Source: Ophthalmolycus amberensis
Taxonomy: Eukaryota; Chordata; Actinopteri; Perciformes; Zoarcidae
Reading direction: 5' to 3'
Length of the DNA: 64,000 nt
Assembly (NCBI GenBank): GCA_024529925.1
Contig: JAFEUB010001427.1
Span: 124,501 to 188,500 of the forward strand
The translations under genes were made by a program, and so were the position numbers. Within the stretch, counting starts at the first letter, position 1; each line of letters starts with the position of its first letter. Below are positions 37,951-50,240 of this stretch, in pieces. A model generated the notes under the pieces. It saw nothing but the letters and a program-made list of their open reading frames with translations. It made no database searches and was not told the DNA's origin.

Positions 37951-40900
37951 AAGGATTGAAAATGAAGTCTAAATCAAGTAACAAAACAGTAAAACTAATG
38001 AAGACAATAAAGAAATTAAGTGGACTATAAATGGTTAAACTACACAGACTTGTGACAAACTGATGGGATGTGTAGAAAGAACTTGCAGACAATGTGTGAA
38101 AATGTAGAAACTAGAAAGAGAAGTTGGAGTTTAATGCATCAAATAATAGAGTAAATCCCTTTGTACCAACCTTTTGTTTGGGAAATCCTTTTGTAACAGC
38201 GGCCGTATAATACTGTGAGGCTCAGTTTACCTCACACAGAGTGTCCCCTATGGGAAGTCCTGTTGTCTGGAGTCCTATAGATTGCGTCAGCCTCAGATGG
38301 CATTGAGGCACAGATCATGCTGCCTCGAGGCATTTGCATCCTTTCATCAATACACTACTAATGCATGCAGTGGCTGTGCTACAAGGCTCCGCTTGGTAGC
38401 AGAGGAACAGAAAGCAGCGGCCGTGCACAGTAACTAGGTCTCTGCAGCTTCACAGCTCAGCTCCAGTGTGAGATTAGAGTTGCAGGGCACCTTTTCTCTC
38501 CTTCGCCTCAACTTCACACACAGAGGTTCAGCTCTCTGGTGCTTGTTGAGCTTGTTGATGAATCCCATGCCAACTGAATTTGAATTTAAAAAGGTTCTTT
38601 GTTGACCTCTTCAGCTCCCTAATGGTATTCAGAAACACTAGCGTGGCAAGTGTTAAGACACACGGCCTTCGTCTGAGACGACCAGCGGTGATGAAGAGAA
38701 GCAAAAGCCAGACACAAAATCTCAAAATCCCCCCTCCTTGTTTCTCACTTCAACGTCTTACGCAACAATACACCCTCATGTTGATCTCTGCAGATGTCGG
38801 TCCCTAATGTTCCGTTAGCTGTTAGCTCGGTTTGCCAAACACACCGAAGGACCCAAATGAGGCAGGTCGAGAGGAGCGATTCGTAAGTCCTAGCAGAAGC
38901 AAGATTCCATACTGAAGCAGCCTGCCGGTTAAGGTTAATAAGGAGTCAGAAGTCAATGACGGTGTTAAACCGCCAATAAAATATAATGAAATATGTTTTC
39001 AAAAAGTGTGAATCACTGTGAACTCGAGAGGTCCGTGAGCACGCAGCCGTGAATGAGCACAAAATATATCTGATGGTCCAGTAGTGTACGAGACTAGCCC
39101 TGGACAGACACAGAGATGCACACATGCACACACAACCAAATGCATAACCTCCTTGTGGAGAAGACCACAAATATAATTTTATCTGACATTGATGTGCTCA
39201 TACATAAATGCTTTTACACGCTTTCATGAGTTTAACAACAAATCATTGATGATTATTAGGAAGGGGAAGGACGTTTAATTATATTGTCATGTGTTGTTTT
39301 TAAGGTCTAAGTTGAGGTAAAAACATGCTGCAGAGCCTCAAATCGTCAGTCGTCGGGTTCAGCGTTTGTTTCATCGGCAGACATTGACTTTGGCCTTGTA
39401 CAACACGCGCTCGCTCTCATGATCAAAACAAGGAAGGAGGAAGAAAGGAAGTAACTGTGGGTGATGGCGCTTTGTATCCCTTCAAAGAAACTTCTTCTGA
39501 AACAAGCATCGTCTTCTGCCCTGCAATGCCTCTTTTCAAAGCTCGGCTTTGGACTAATTGGTCGGTAGATATTGGCGTCAAACAGTTGCGTTGGTATCTG
39601 CTCTGCTCATCGGGAAGAGTGACATCATGATAGATTCTGTGATCTCGCCTTTAATCAGAAGACCATCACATTATATCTCGCCTCACATGCTCCGTTCAAA
39701 CAGCCTCCGCTGGACCAGATGAGGGCGACTGATTATATCAATTACGGATGATTTTATGGGTGAATATAAAGGATCAATGGTGAAATGTTCCATTTCCCAC
39801 TGATGGTGTCACACTGGTTATATATTCTTCCTCTTTAATCTGCAAATTATGCCTCATTAAAGCTGCACTATGAATTTAATGTGGAAATACACCGCTCTTA
39901 TCGGACTAAATTACAAAGCGAGACTTTAACAGAGGAAACATTCCATCTCCACTAATTGAGACCCTGCAGATTCTCCAAATTACATCCTGGTGGCAGACAT
40001 TTCTTGTCCACAGGAAGTGATTGATTTAAAATGCAGACCGTCTCCTGAAGCCCTCAGAGGGATGACTTCATCCAGAGGAACTCACCGGTCTGAGATCATT
40101 AACCCTTCCCTTCCTTTTGTCACCAAAGAGCAGCCAAGGGAGAGTTTCCCTGAAGGGCTTCAGAGCAGTCACAGTCTCTTCATCGTTCTCTAGACACTCG
40201 TTCATTTCACGAGTTTCTTCCCCAGAAACACTTTTCTCCAGTGACTACTGTTGATTTTGCATGCATACCCACACAGTCTACATGTGCATACATATAGTCA
40301 TGTGCTCATGCACACAATACTCCACTCAAGGAAGCAGAAGAACAAGTGTTAATTAGTTGTGAAGGTCAGGTTTGTGGATAGACGGGGGCAGAATATTAAT
40401 CAGAGATTTCCATAAAGGATTATTAGATGAACAGCAGACAAAAAGCTTTGTGTTTAATATGTATTTCCAAAGCATTTTATGTTGATTAATGTATTTAACG
40501 CTCAGAGACAGACGTGTCTTTTTTTAAAATATAGGGTAATCAGAGGCTTTTTAATTCCAAGATAAACTAGAAAAACACCTATTGTGACTGTTGTGTGTAG
40601 GTGCATTACATAAAATCCCAATAAAAGTCTTTATCTCAAGTTGTAATGCAATAAAATAGTAAAAACGCCATGGGGAGGGAATACTTTCAAAAGTAGAAAT
40701 GTTGATACGAAACATATTTTCTTCTGCATCCACGGACCCAAAGATCCAGAGCACTGCGCATCCTTTAGCCCCGCCTCCCAGCCCTCTGTCACATGAACAG
40801 AGGAAGGAAAATGGATTCAGCTATGAGTGCATTTTACAACTTCACGGAGCCGATTTAAATAGGGTCTGTAAAAGAATTATGACAATTATCCACCGATCCA

Positions 40901-43147
40901 CAAAGGTCTCTTTTACCAAAACGTCTCTCTGGTCCCGATGGCATCACCTGATTGACCCAAGTTTAAATTCCTCGGTTTGGCTGGAGCTGCTGTTCTGCTG
41001 GCTCGTCCAACGAGCTAACAGTCAGGTAAGGTTCGACATGATGGGCTGGTCAGCTAGTCCGCCAGATCACATTGAACTGGATACATTTATGTACACGGCC
41101 ACAAGTTTTACATATCCAATAGTTAAACGTTGAAAAACATACAATGAGTATTATTTGACTGGTTCTTTAAGGAGGACAGGATGTTGATCACCAGCCTGCA
41201 AGGTTTCCTTACGTTTCAGGGTCAATGTTCAAGCTTTGAATCCGTTTGATGGCTGAAATCAGTGAGTGACTGAATGAATCAGGCTGCTTCTCTGTCTTAT
41301 TGCCGTGGGTTTGGAAGCTCTGCGGCCTCATTTTATTCTGTCAAATCTGGGGCTCTCAACTAAAAAACTGAAAGGACCAATTGGAGACCAGTTCAGTTCT
41401 AAAAGCCGTGACGTGTTCTGGCTGATGCACTGCTGTGCCTCTGTGCGCTGCGTCTCCATTGTAAACGCCGCTGGTGGACGTCTCACGGTGGACATGCTGC
41501 TGCAGCCGTGCACCGAGTCTCAGTGGGATGTACATGATATGATCACCAACCTGTCGATTCACATCTTAGATACGTTTCATCTGGAAGTGTGTTCGACGTG
41601 TGTGCACGCTTCAGCGGACATTTAACCTAAAATACATCGTGAATAGCATGTAGAACGACTGATTCAATCGACTTTACTCTAAATCACCAAAGTGATCTGA
41701 TCTCATGCAAATACACGGACTGGAAGAAGCTTCCCCAGCGTGACTGCAACTGGAATGTGATTTCCTTATGCATACAGAAGAAAAGTGATGAGATATGGAG
41801 CCACACACCGTCCGAGGTAATCCGTCTGCAGTCCGTTTGTGAAGGTAATTCAGGTCTGACTGAGATGGAAATAGACATTCCTCAGGAGGTAGAAATAAGA
41901 CCAACTCCACCAGTGTTTCAAGTGCTAACCCCCCCCGGCTAACATGGCTTTTCATCTGCACTTTGTTTTGCATTCATAGTTAATTGAAATGATAATGTGA
42001 ACCATTACTTGCATAACTGTCTCAGCGAAAGTGGAATCTGAATAAAGAATACTGAAATTAAAAGTTGACAAGTTTGTGAAGTGTAATCTCTCACTGTATT
42101 ATAAGTAGGTACCACGGATTTGAAAGGTGTTATTTCAACATTCCCAGTGCAGCAGTGGAGCGATGCTGACAGCAGAGTGAAGGGTTCGCCGGAGATCGAG
42201 AGGGAAACCCTCGGTGCTGGAGCATTAGTGATGCTGTGAGGACGCTCCATCTCTCCCCAAACCCTCAACTATTGTTCCTGACCTTTTACTTAAAGAGACA
42301 TTTATGCACTTCTCTTCCTCAAGATCAAATGTCTGCCCCCCCCCCCCCTTTACAACATCCTGTCCATATATCTCCCTCTGACTTGGCAGCCGGCTTTTAT
42401 GTTTGACAGTTTTCTGTCCGTGCAGCAGGACACACAGTTCAGGCTTTCATTTAACTGTGGAGCAAGGCCTCTAGCCTCATTCTGCTGAATGCTTTCAGGA
42501 GATTAAACAGCACAACACATACTTCCAGATCCTTCGTTTCTGAATGCGTAGAATATGTGAGATACCTGGTTGGCCTGAAGAAGATGGTTGTGTTTCAGAG
42601 GACTATTTGGGTTGAACGTGTGTCTGGACTCACACATTATCCCACCAAGATGTTTTGTTCCAAATAGTTTTGCCAAACCTCTGAGGCCGAAGTCTTAGTT
42701 TGGAGTGAAACCATAATCAACATAGAACTCACAGTATGGATCGACGGTCCGTTACCCCAGTAGTCTCAGTATAAGTTTAAGATGCATTAATGTCGCCAAA
42801 ACAACTTTTGTTCTGTGAAGTTTAATGAAGTAACGTTTACCTGAGCAGAGCATGAAGTCCCTCTCTCTCTCTACGCTTGTTGTGGACGTGTATCAAAGCT
42901 AATCTAGTTGTAAAACACCACAAAATCTCCAATCAGTGGATCGATGATTCATTTCTCCAGTGAAGTAAATCATCAGTATTGTTAGAAACATTCACGTGTT
43001 TCTGTCTTATCTGAAGCGTCCGTCTCGACTGTTGTTGGGCAAACCAGTAGAAGTGGTCCCGGCCTCAAAGTGGTCCGATACTTTCATTAATTGACATCAG
43101 ACAAAGTAATCTGGTGAATACAGAGTGCCCTTACACCCGACACCCTG
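37951..43147. other. Non-coding, mostly repeat-free; possible regulatory sequence
   Basis: Contains the AT-rich segment 39630-40000 (see findings). Open frames at 40699-41133 and 41305-41625 (+) have no recognised domain. Confidence 0.5.
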
Positions 43148-43178
<31 letters not shown>

Positions 43179-43183
43179 ACACA
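43148..43183. repeat. C17 homopolymer then (CA)n
   Basis: Seventeen C in a row pass directly into about ten CA units. Prone to sequencing error; its exact length is unreliable. Confidence 0.9.
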
Positions 43184-44339
43184 GCAGATGTTTCACGTAA
43201 TGGGAGCACAACAGGAAGAGAATTCAATTCGATTTGGCCCGAGGTCTAATAGGACATCAAGTGGAAGAGGAAGGCGATAGGGTTTCACACTGGAAGCCCA
43301 TCTGTGTCCGTGCTCCCCTTCCATCCCGCCGACCCAGTGATGCTGTTAGACTGCAATGAGACAAGAGCACCCTGATGCATCGTCGGCCGTAATCACCCTC
43401 TCAAATGACACCGCGGGGCCTCGGGGGTTCAGAGGAAGGGGCGAAGATTTGTTTTGTTTGATGGCATTCAAAGCAATGTATTGTCAGAGTTGAGTTTCAT
43501 TGCATTTTAAAGGGATTAGGAGACTCCTGGGCGGTAGTCGGGTGACTTCCAGGCGGAACATGAAAGTAGCTGTGTCATTGTTAGTTCACAGTCCCCAGGA
43601 GGTTGACGGAGGCAACAGACCATTGTCTTTTTGGCACAATATACTTTTGTGCTCCAGCAACATCCACTGACTTCCACCACCAGATGAGGGACTATTACAT
43701 CCTAATATATAATGAATGATGTATGAAACAACTCTCTCTGTTGGTTTACTCATAAAGTAGTATATATGGAGTTATACTGGAGGTAAGGGTTTGGACAATA
43801 AGAGACAAATCATATTTTGTCGCTGTCATTATTATATAAAAGGATTATGGACACAGCACATGTGTTTAAACAGTCTGTTTAACACACAGGTTTCATGGTA
43901 GAAGGTGGGAATATGAAGGAAAAACGTGGCTTTCCCTCTTCAGAGATGATCATAATTATGTTAATTTAAAAAAGGTGATGGTTTACGTCTCCCATAATTA
44001 GTTAAAAGCTTTACCGTTGACTCTTGTGAAGCGTTTCTTTAAATAGTAACAGCCAAAGGCAGCAACACCACGTCAGTAGAGCCTCATGTCCATCACCACC
44101 AGACAGTGTGAGCTGTTCTGACCGTGTTCGGAGGATTTTCATCTTATTTCAATAAATAATCAGAAGATATCTAATATTACAACAAGTGGTCGCGCCCAAC
44201 TCGTCAGATACAGACCGTCGGTCAGCGTACTCATGTGTCCGCTGTGGACGTGTCGGGGACGGCGTGTCAGTTCCTCAAAGTATTATTCCAGCGTAGGCTT
44301 GTTTTAGTTTTTAGATTCAATGATGCAACAAATGTACTT

Positions 44340-44390
44340 CCTTAGGTTTAGGTAACAAAAGTACTTGGTTCGGTTTATGCAAGCCAAGCT
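44340..44390 (+). repeat. GGTTTAGGCAACAAAAC-type repeat fragment
   Basis: CCTTAGGTTTAGGTAACAAA followed by AGTACTTGGTTCGGTTTATG: the core of the family with a few substitutions. Confidence 0.55.
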
Positions 44391-45223
44391 AATTGAACAA
44401 AAAGTATGAATGATATGAAATGAATGATCTCAATATGAGCATTGGACCGCGATATATTGATGTGTATTTGTCCTTTTCTTCGAGGTTAATTGTCTCGGTG
44501 ATTGTCTTGCACAAACTCAAATAATGCCAGTCAGCTGTTTGCAGTCACAGTTGTACCTTCAGTTGCTGAATGTGGCCCTGCAGCAGGAGAGAGACGCAGT
44601 CAACAGTCCGACGCAAGCTGCTTCAAAAACAACATCACCGCTTAGAAAAACAGCAGCAAGCTGGAAACCATTTTGTTTTGGGCTGTTTGGCCAGCAGCGG
44701 GTGCTTGTGGAACACATGGAGACACATTTCTTTAAGAGCCTTGCTCAAGGACACCTCCAACAACACTTTTCAGAGGCAGGGGAAAACGTTTGCGCATTCA
44801 CTTTAGAAAGTCACAGCCGGTCCGGGGCTTCGAGGTTTCTCGGCGCTCTAGGCCGCCGCCGCCGCTGGAAGTCACAGCAAGACATCGAGCAAAGTGGTCC
44901 GCTGGTCCAATACCTTCTCACAGCAGTGAAAGCACACAGAGCTTTGATGGTAACATTGGCAGGCATGCTTTCTGTATATCCTCACATGTGAGGCCTGTAT
45001 TGTATCTTGCCCCGAGGCGAGGATTGGTCCCTCGGTTCTGCTGGGCTGCCATGTGACTGGTGGAACATACAGTGACGGTGGGAGGTTCGAGCGGCGGCGC
45101 CGTGCTTGGACCCGGGAGAATGAAGCAGATGGCGCTCGGGTGGAGGAGCTTAAGGAAGTGTGTGAATTGCTGTGCATATTTGTCGCTTTTAATGTTGATC
45201 AAGGCAAGAGCAGCTCTGCTTTC

Positions 45224-45226
<3 letters not shown>

Positions 45227-45265
<39 letters not shown>
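45227..45265. repeat. (AC)n microsatellite
   Basis: About 19 pure AC units. Confidence 0.97.
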
Positions 45266-45266
<1 letters not shown>

Positions 45267-45449
45267 TCCTGCGAGGTGGAGAGCTTTTGGTCGATAAAGA
45301 CTAGACAGCCTCTAAGTAGCTCCTCTAATCAGTAAAGTTCCTGCAGCCTTCTCTTTGCCTACGACTGCTCATTTGTAAGTGCGGGATGTTTCTCCCGGCT
45401 GTGGCTTCATCTTTTGTTGCCTCCACTGTTTGCCATTCAGTTTATGAGG

Positions 45450-45451
<2 letters not shown>

Positions 45452-45482
<31 letters not shown>
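45452..45482. repeat. (CA)n microsatellite
   Basis: About 15 pure CA units. Confidence 0.97.
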
Positions 45483-45484
<2 letters not shown>

Positions 45485-45779
45485 ATGGATCCCCCCTCTC
45501 TTTTATTATGGGAGTTCCAGGCACATGTGAGCTGAAGCAAGGAAGGCAGTCCTGATACCCCTCCCCCTCCGGCCGCCGGTATCCCCTTATTCTCATGGAT
45601 TTCTCATGGGGCTGAAGCAGACGAAGTGGGGGAGGAGGAGGAGATGGGGGGGGGGGGGGAGGAGAGCTAGGCTAATTCATCAATAATCTTTACCTAATCC
45701 CTCCCCTTCTCCTTCTCACTCTCTTACTCTCCCTCTCTGCCTAGGGGCATTCAAGCAATACATCCATCCCCCGCCCCAC

Positions 45780-45787
<8 letters not shown>

Positions 45788-45819
<32 letters not shown>
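45788..45819. repeat. (CA)n microsatellite
   Basis: About 16 CA units. It is one of three CA arrays within 600 bp, about 1.5 kb before the tmem132e exon. Confidence 0.97.
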
Positions 45820-45821
<2 letters not shown>

Positions 45822-45925
45822 GCCCTTATAGACAAACGTGCACACACACATATGGGTCTGTCTCAACACGTCCAGAGGGAGGGGATGAATCGAGCTGCAG
45901 AGTGTTATTTCTTTCGCCTCCATAT

Positions 45926-46010
45926 GAGTGTGTGAGTGTGTGTGTGCGAGTGTGTGTGAGTGTGTGGGGTGTGTGTGAGTGTGTGGGGTGTGTGTGAGTG
46001 TGTGGGGTGT
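45926..46010. repeat. GTGTG-rich 19-bp minisatellite
   Basis: The unit GAGTGTGTGGGGTGTGTGT (19 bp) occurs three times at about 45958-46010, preceded by looser GAGTGTGTGT units. Confidence 0.85.
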
Positions 46011-47102
46011 AAGTTGAGTCCTCTGGGGGCTGTGTGTCTGAGCTCAGACCAGGAGCTCAAATGGTGATTATAGACTAGAGACTAGGTGTGGCAAGATGGG
46101 GCGGCGTCATAGGCTTTGTCTATAGTTCCCGTACAGCCCACCAACCGGGAGGAGGCTGTGCCTGTCTGTCACGGTCCGCCCCGGAGCCGTGCTCAGTCTG
46201 GGATCCAACGAGCTGCTGCGTGGGGCTGAACCGCTCTCAACACGAGACCTCAGCCACGGTGAACCAGACGAGCACAAGTTCAAGAAGCTCGAGTGAACCT
46301 TTGTAGCCGGATACAAGAACATGACCAAGTGAAGAACTGCTGGAGCGTATCTCTTTTCCTTTCTTTCTTTTTCTGTTTTTTTTTTTTACAGCCCTCATTT
46401 ATTCTTCTTTTGCAACTCATGACAAAGATGTTCTGTGGAGTTCTAGCTGAGTAACAACCCTTTTGAAGAGGCTTTCCTTTTTGCAGGAATTCAAAAAGAG
46501 CCTCTTGATTTTGATTTTTTTTTCCGATTCAAAGGATACGATTCCAATGATAAAACCATTTGGAATATGGGACTTTTAATCTATGATTTGGACCATAGGG
46601 ACAGGCAACTCTGTTTTTGTGCTCAGCTCTGGGTCATTTTGATAAGTATGTCATATTTATTCCGTTTGTTCCACGGTGATTTTGCCCTACTTTGATTTTG
46701 CTGTCGTAACGTGGGTGTTGAGCTATGTTGGCTTGTTTTTCTCAAGTGCAATGCGACGGATAACAAGTGTGTGTGCTCCTCAAATACAAACACAAGTTAG
46801 TCTGAAGCTCAGCTTTGCCTCCGTGTCCCCTGAGAGTTTGTATCTTCCTCATGTGCAGTTCAAATAGCTGAATAGCCAAACGCTGGCTGAGTGTGATGTC
46901 ACGGTGCCGGTTGAAGATCACGTCCTTGACAATGTGACCGACCTGTTCCATCGGACGGCCGGTTCTCTGGATGCTTTACGTGTGTTGACCAGTTGTCATC
47001 TGATTAGTGTGTGTTGACCTTCTCGCCTTTTGCTCTCCTCGGCCGACTGAGCACACCTCTGTGACTTCCTGCTTACACCTCGTTCATTGTTTTCATTCAC
47101 TG
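46011..47102. other. No recognised coding; GC-richer patch and an acceptor-like tract
   Basis: 46090-46300 is CpG-richer than its surroundings. A 35-bp pyrimidine tract ending in ACAG at 46391 looks like a splice acceptor but is not followed by a supportable coding exon. Confidence 0.5.
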
Positions 47103-47117
47103 CCCCCCCCCCCCCCC
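47103..47117. repeat. C15 homopolymer upstream of the exon
   Basis: Fifteen C, about 107 bp before the acceptor; length uncertain from sequencing. Confidence 0.9.
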
Positions 47118-47189
47118 TCCCCGCGTCTCTCTTTTCCTCTCATATTATCTTTAATTATCTCTTTGTTTAAAAATAGAGACTGTGTTTTA

Positions 47190-47233
47190 AAGGTTTGACC
47201 TCTTTCTTCTCCTTCTCTTCACAGCTCTTGCAG
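47190..47233 (+). other. Splice acceptor of the tmem132e exon, with two possible AGs
   Basis: A long pyrimidine tract (about 47198-47222) leads into CACAG ending at 47224, the preferred acceptor. A second AG ends at 47233, after CTCTTGCAG. The two sites are 9 bp apart and both give phase 1, so using the second would only remove three residues (xLA) from the mature N-terminus. The reading frame is also open upstream of the acceptor, so the frame alone does not fix the boundary; the pyrimidine tract does. Confidence 0.75.
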
Positions 47234-48188
47234 GTAAAATCTCTCCGACCAGCTCCGATGCTCTCCTCAGCTCCTCAGCGGTGACCGCCAGTCCCTCGCC
47301 ACCCAGTGTGTACCTCCCCGCCAACTTCAAAATGTCCAATGCACAACTGGCTTTCTTCCTGCGGGAGGCTCAGATCACAGGACAGACATTTGGCGGCGGC
47401 AGGGGCAGCGGAAGCCCGAGCACTGAACACCCGCTGCAGCGCTCTGAGAGCTTCGTGGTTTTCCAGACAAAAGACCTCCCCGCCATCAACATCACCTTCG
47501 GGCCTTTTGCCCGGGACCAGGCCCTGTCCAAGGAGTTGCTCCAGCCAGCCAGCCCGCTGGATATTCCCGGCCAGCTGACCGTCAACTGGAAGGTGAGGGC
47601 CTTCATTGTCCAGGCGCGGGTCTTCTCCAACAACCCCACGGTCCAGGTGTTTTTCTACATCGCCGGCCGTGACTGGGACGACTTCAAAGCGCAGGACCAG
47701 CTGCCCTGCGTCCGTCTGCACGCCTTCCGGGACGTCCGCGAAATCAAAACCTCCTGCCGCATGAAAGGCAACCTGGCGCAGTGCTTGGCCCAGCTGGACC
47801 TGCCCCCGTCCTGGTTTAACACCAACGTGGCGCCGCTTGGTCGGAGGAAAGGCTCCACCGACGGGCTCTTGGACGGGCTCACCAGCGAGACCCTGCAGGC
47901 GGAGCTCTACTACACGCTCCACGGGCCCAGTCTGGATGGGGAGTGCATTGAGGGCTCAGGTCATAGGGGTGGTGGTGTTTCCAGGGGAGAGCCTCTGTCA
48001 CAGCACCCCCTGCTGCGCATCGGGAGCATCAGCCTGTACCAGGCCAGCCAGGAGCAGCTGCTGGTGGACAAGCAGTTGGACAAGAACATGTTCCTCAGGC
48101 TGCCCGAGAAGCCCCTGAAGCCCGGAGAAACCCTCAAAATCTTCCTCTACCTGATGCCCAACTCCACTGTGGAGCAGTTCACCCTCAG
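47225..48188 (+). CDS. tmem132e: TMEM132-family coding exon, probably exon 2 of TMEM132E (partial gene)
   Basis: TMEM132 proteins are single-pass type I membrane proteins of neural tissue, with a large extracellular region thought to be adhesion-like. TMEM132E is linked to hearing in vertebrates (family knowledge). The exon gives about 321 uninterrupted codons (codon frame begins at 47227). Visible landmarks are VYLPANFKMSNAQLAFFLREA near the start, then RSESFVVFQTKDLP, LTVNWKVRAFIV, FYIAGRDWDDF, LPCVRLHAFRD, AELYYTLHGP, QHPLLRIGSISL and LRLPEKPLKPGE, ending in VEQFTLR. Four cysteines (in PCVRL, SCRMK, QCLAQ, ECIEG) and two N-glycosylation sequons (NIT, NST) suit an extracellular domain. There is no membrane segment, which fits the N-terminal part of the family. 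The RSESFVVFQTK, LTVNWKVRAF and QHPLLRIGSISL stretches match TMEM132E better than paralogues A-D as I remember them; the family is near certain, the paralogue is less so. The first codon is completed by the previous exon (phase 1) and the last is split after two bases (phase 2). Exon 1 and exon 3 were not found. The exon is clearly more GC-rich than its flanks. Confidence 0.9.
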
Positions 48189-48195
48189 GTAGGTC
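48184..48195 (+). other. Splice donor of the tmem132e exon
   Basis: The coding frame runs CTC AGG TAG, so read-through would stop at 48190-48192. CAG|GTAGGT at 48186-48194 is a near-consensus donor that ends the exon at 48188, after the second base of the Arg codon (phase 2). This matches the conserved FTLR sequence expected just before the next exon's VKAKKG-like segment in this family. Confidence 0.9.
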
Positions 48196-49965
48196 TCCTT
48201 TAAAATATATGCTGATGACATACTCTTGTGTTGCCAATCTGATTGCTTCCAAATGTATTCTGTTTCCATCCATTTACTGTGTTTATACTCACACATTGAA
48301 AAACAAGCCGTGGTCGAGCTGTATGCATGCACAGCAGAAGCTCAGTCTGAGGATTCTCCTGCTCCTGTGCAATCATGTGCACAAGAGTTACAGCTGGATC
48401 AATGATTTGCCTGGTTCCTGGCAGACCTCAACCAACATTAGTCATTTCCCTCCTGTCTTCAACTGCAGGCTAATATCTCCCTTTATAATTATATCCACAC
48501 GTACGCAATTTGTCTCCACGCAGTGTGGATGCTGCATCTTGTGCAGTCCCCAGTGGGAGGGGCTTATAAGAAATATAGGATTTGCGTGTCCACAGCGCTG
48601 GGTGTCGTAATAATCAGCCTCGTTCAAAAGCAGCGTAATTAGATTAAGGTTTTTGCACAGCCTCGAAATGAATTGCAGCGTTTTAGAAAAGCGCATGATC
48701 ACACTGTGCATGCAAGTGTTGCCATGCGTCACGTGATACCAATTCATGCAACATTCTCTGCAGGGCCACTTATGTTCATTTTAGGTCCAAAGAGTCAAAT
48801 GAGCATGTAATCACATATTTCATCCTTCTCATTAATTTCTACTTGGCTGAGCGCCGCGATGTGCCAGCAGTAATTAAAGTCAGGTAAGATAGAAGAACAG
48901 TGGAAGACCGAGTTCAGGTGTAGCAGCACTGCGCTTCACCTTTTGAACATTTCTGTTTTCCCTCTCAGGACTGGATCGTATGAATGATTTGCTGCTCAAA
49001 GCAGTTTGTGTTTGAAGGCACAGGTAGCGGCTGTGGATCACATGTTGAAATGCATTGCTACAGCACACTGTGGTTCTCAATGCTCATGCAGTACGACAGA
49101 AGAGAAGAAACCGTGAGCACCAATATCACCACTGACTGAGTCTCACACATTCTTCTACACATGTTGCAAACGTCTGCTGGTGATGCAGCTGCACGTTTCC
49201 TCTTCACAGTAATATCTGCTGCTCGTTATCTGAGAAACACACACACTCTTGTTGTGAAAAGTCGCCCACACATTTAACATGCCAGTTAAAGGACATCGTG
49301 GTCATGTTTAAATACATGTAATACTCATTGCAAATGCAAAAAAGTCACTGAAATCCAAAAACTTTTCTCATAAAATGAAATTCTATCACACCATATACGA
49401 TTAACCGGGATTAACTATATGAAATAGCTTCAAATGAGCTTTGAATTTATTGCTTCACTGCTGTCATCCTGGAATAAAAAGAATTGTTTAATGTTCATGT
49501 ATGCAGTTTGTTCTCATAGTGCAAATGTATTCCAAATGTCTTCGTTTTATGAGCATATCAATGGCAAAAGTCCATCAAACTACAGAATTAGAACTGTATT
49601 TGGGCGCATACTGTACATTCAGGAACAATCATAATCTGCTTTCATTTAATTCATACCTTGCACACTGATTATATCGAGCTATATGATGGTATCATGAGGC
49701 CTGGATCAACCTGCATGGGGGCAAACTCCACCTTTACCCCGACTCCAAACACCTATCAGCATTATAGTTGACACGGAGAACTCTCTGTTAGCTCTGTGTT
49801 TGGTCTCCACCAGCTCCTGAGGATAATCTCTCTCTTTAACTGCTCAATGTTCCACTGTGTTCACCAGCTAGTTGCTCACTCTGTTTCTCTGTTTATTGGT
49901 GGATTGGAACACATAGTGTAATTTACTTTTATAGCTTTTCTTTTTGCAAACAAAACGTTAACGAC
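48196..49965. other. Intronic, no recognised feature
   Basis: AT-rich sequence directly after the tmem132e donor. No exon or repeat family recognised. Confidence 0.55.
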
Positions 49966-50240
49966 ACCAACACGTCCTCCAAGTAATAAGTCAAATACTG
50001 CAGCCTGGCCAGTGCTCCTGAGCTTCAAGCTATATGCATAGCGTCCTTTCAGAATAAACTCACAGGTAGTTAGGTTTAGGCAACAAAACCACTTCGTTAG
50101 GTTAGCGTGGTTGATGTTAACTTGACTGACCAACAACTCACGTGAGAAAATGTCAATGTTTACTTTAAGTTACGGTACATGTAGGACATGAACAGAGGTC
50201 TCCTGGATGAAAGTTGTGTGTTTGTGTGTGTGTCACCCCC
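49966..50240 (+). repeat. GGTTTAGGCAACAAAAC-type dispersed repeat, copy
   Basis: Contains AGAATAAACTCACAGG, the core TTAGGTTTAGGCAACAAAAC at about 50071-50090, ACTTCGTTAGGTT, and the ending ACATGAACAGAGGTCTCC followed by GATGAAAGTTGTGTGTTTG. It is the cleanest copy of the core in the window. Confidence 0.7.

Noticed and set aside
44524..44991. 155-codon frame (+), Gln/Ser/Arg-rich
   Set aside because: No recognised domain, other frames are also open, and there is no splice or promoter context.
45120..45200. ATG at 45120 followed by a somewhat hydrophobic run (LRKCVNCCAYLSLLMLIKA), as a possible signal-peptide exon 1
   Set aside because: No phase-1 GT donor follows; only a weak GC-type donor (AAG|GCAAGA). 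Cannot be supported.
46353..46391. Acceptor-like pyrimidine tract ending ACAG
   Set aside because: No coding exon of the right phase follows, and the real exon has its own strong acceptor at 47224. Probably a decoy.
47275..47922. 215-codon frame on the minus strand opposite the tmem132e exon
   Set aside because: Antisense shadow of a GC-rich coding exon; the + strand has the conserved protein.
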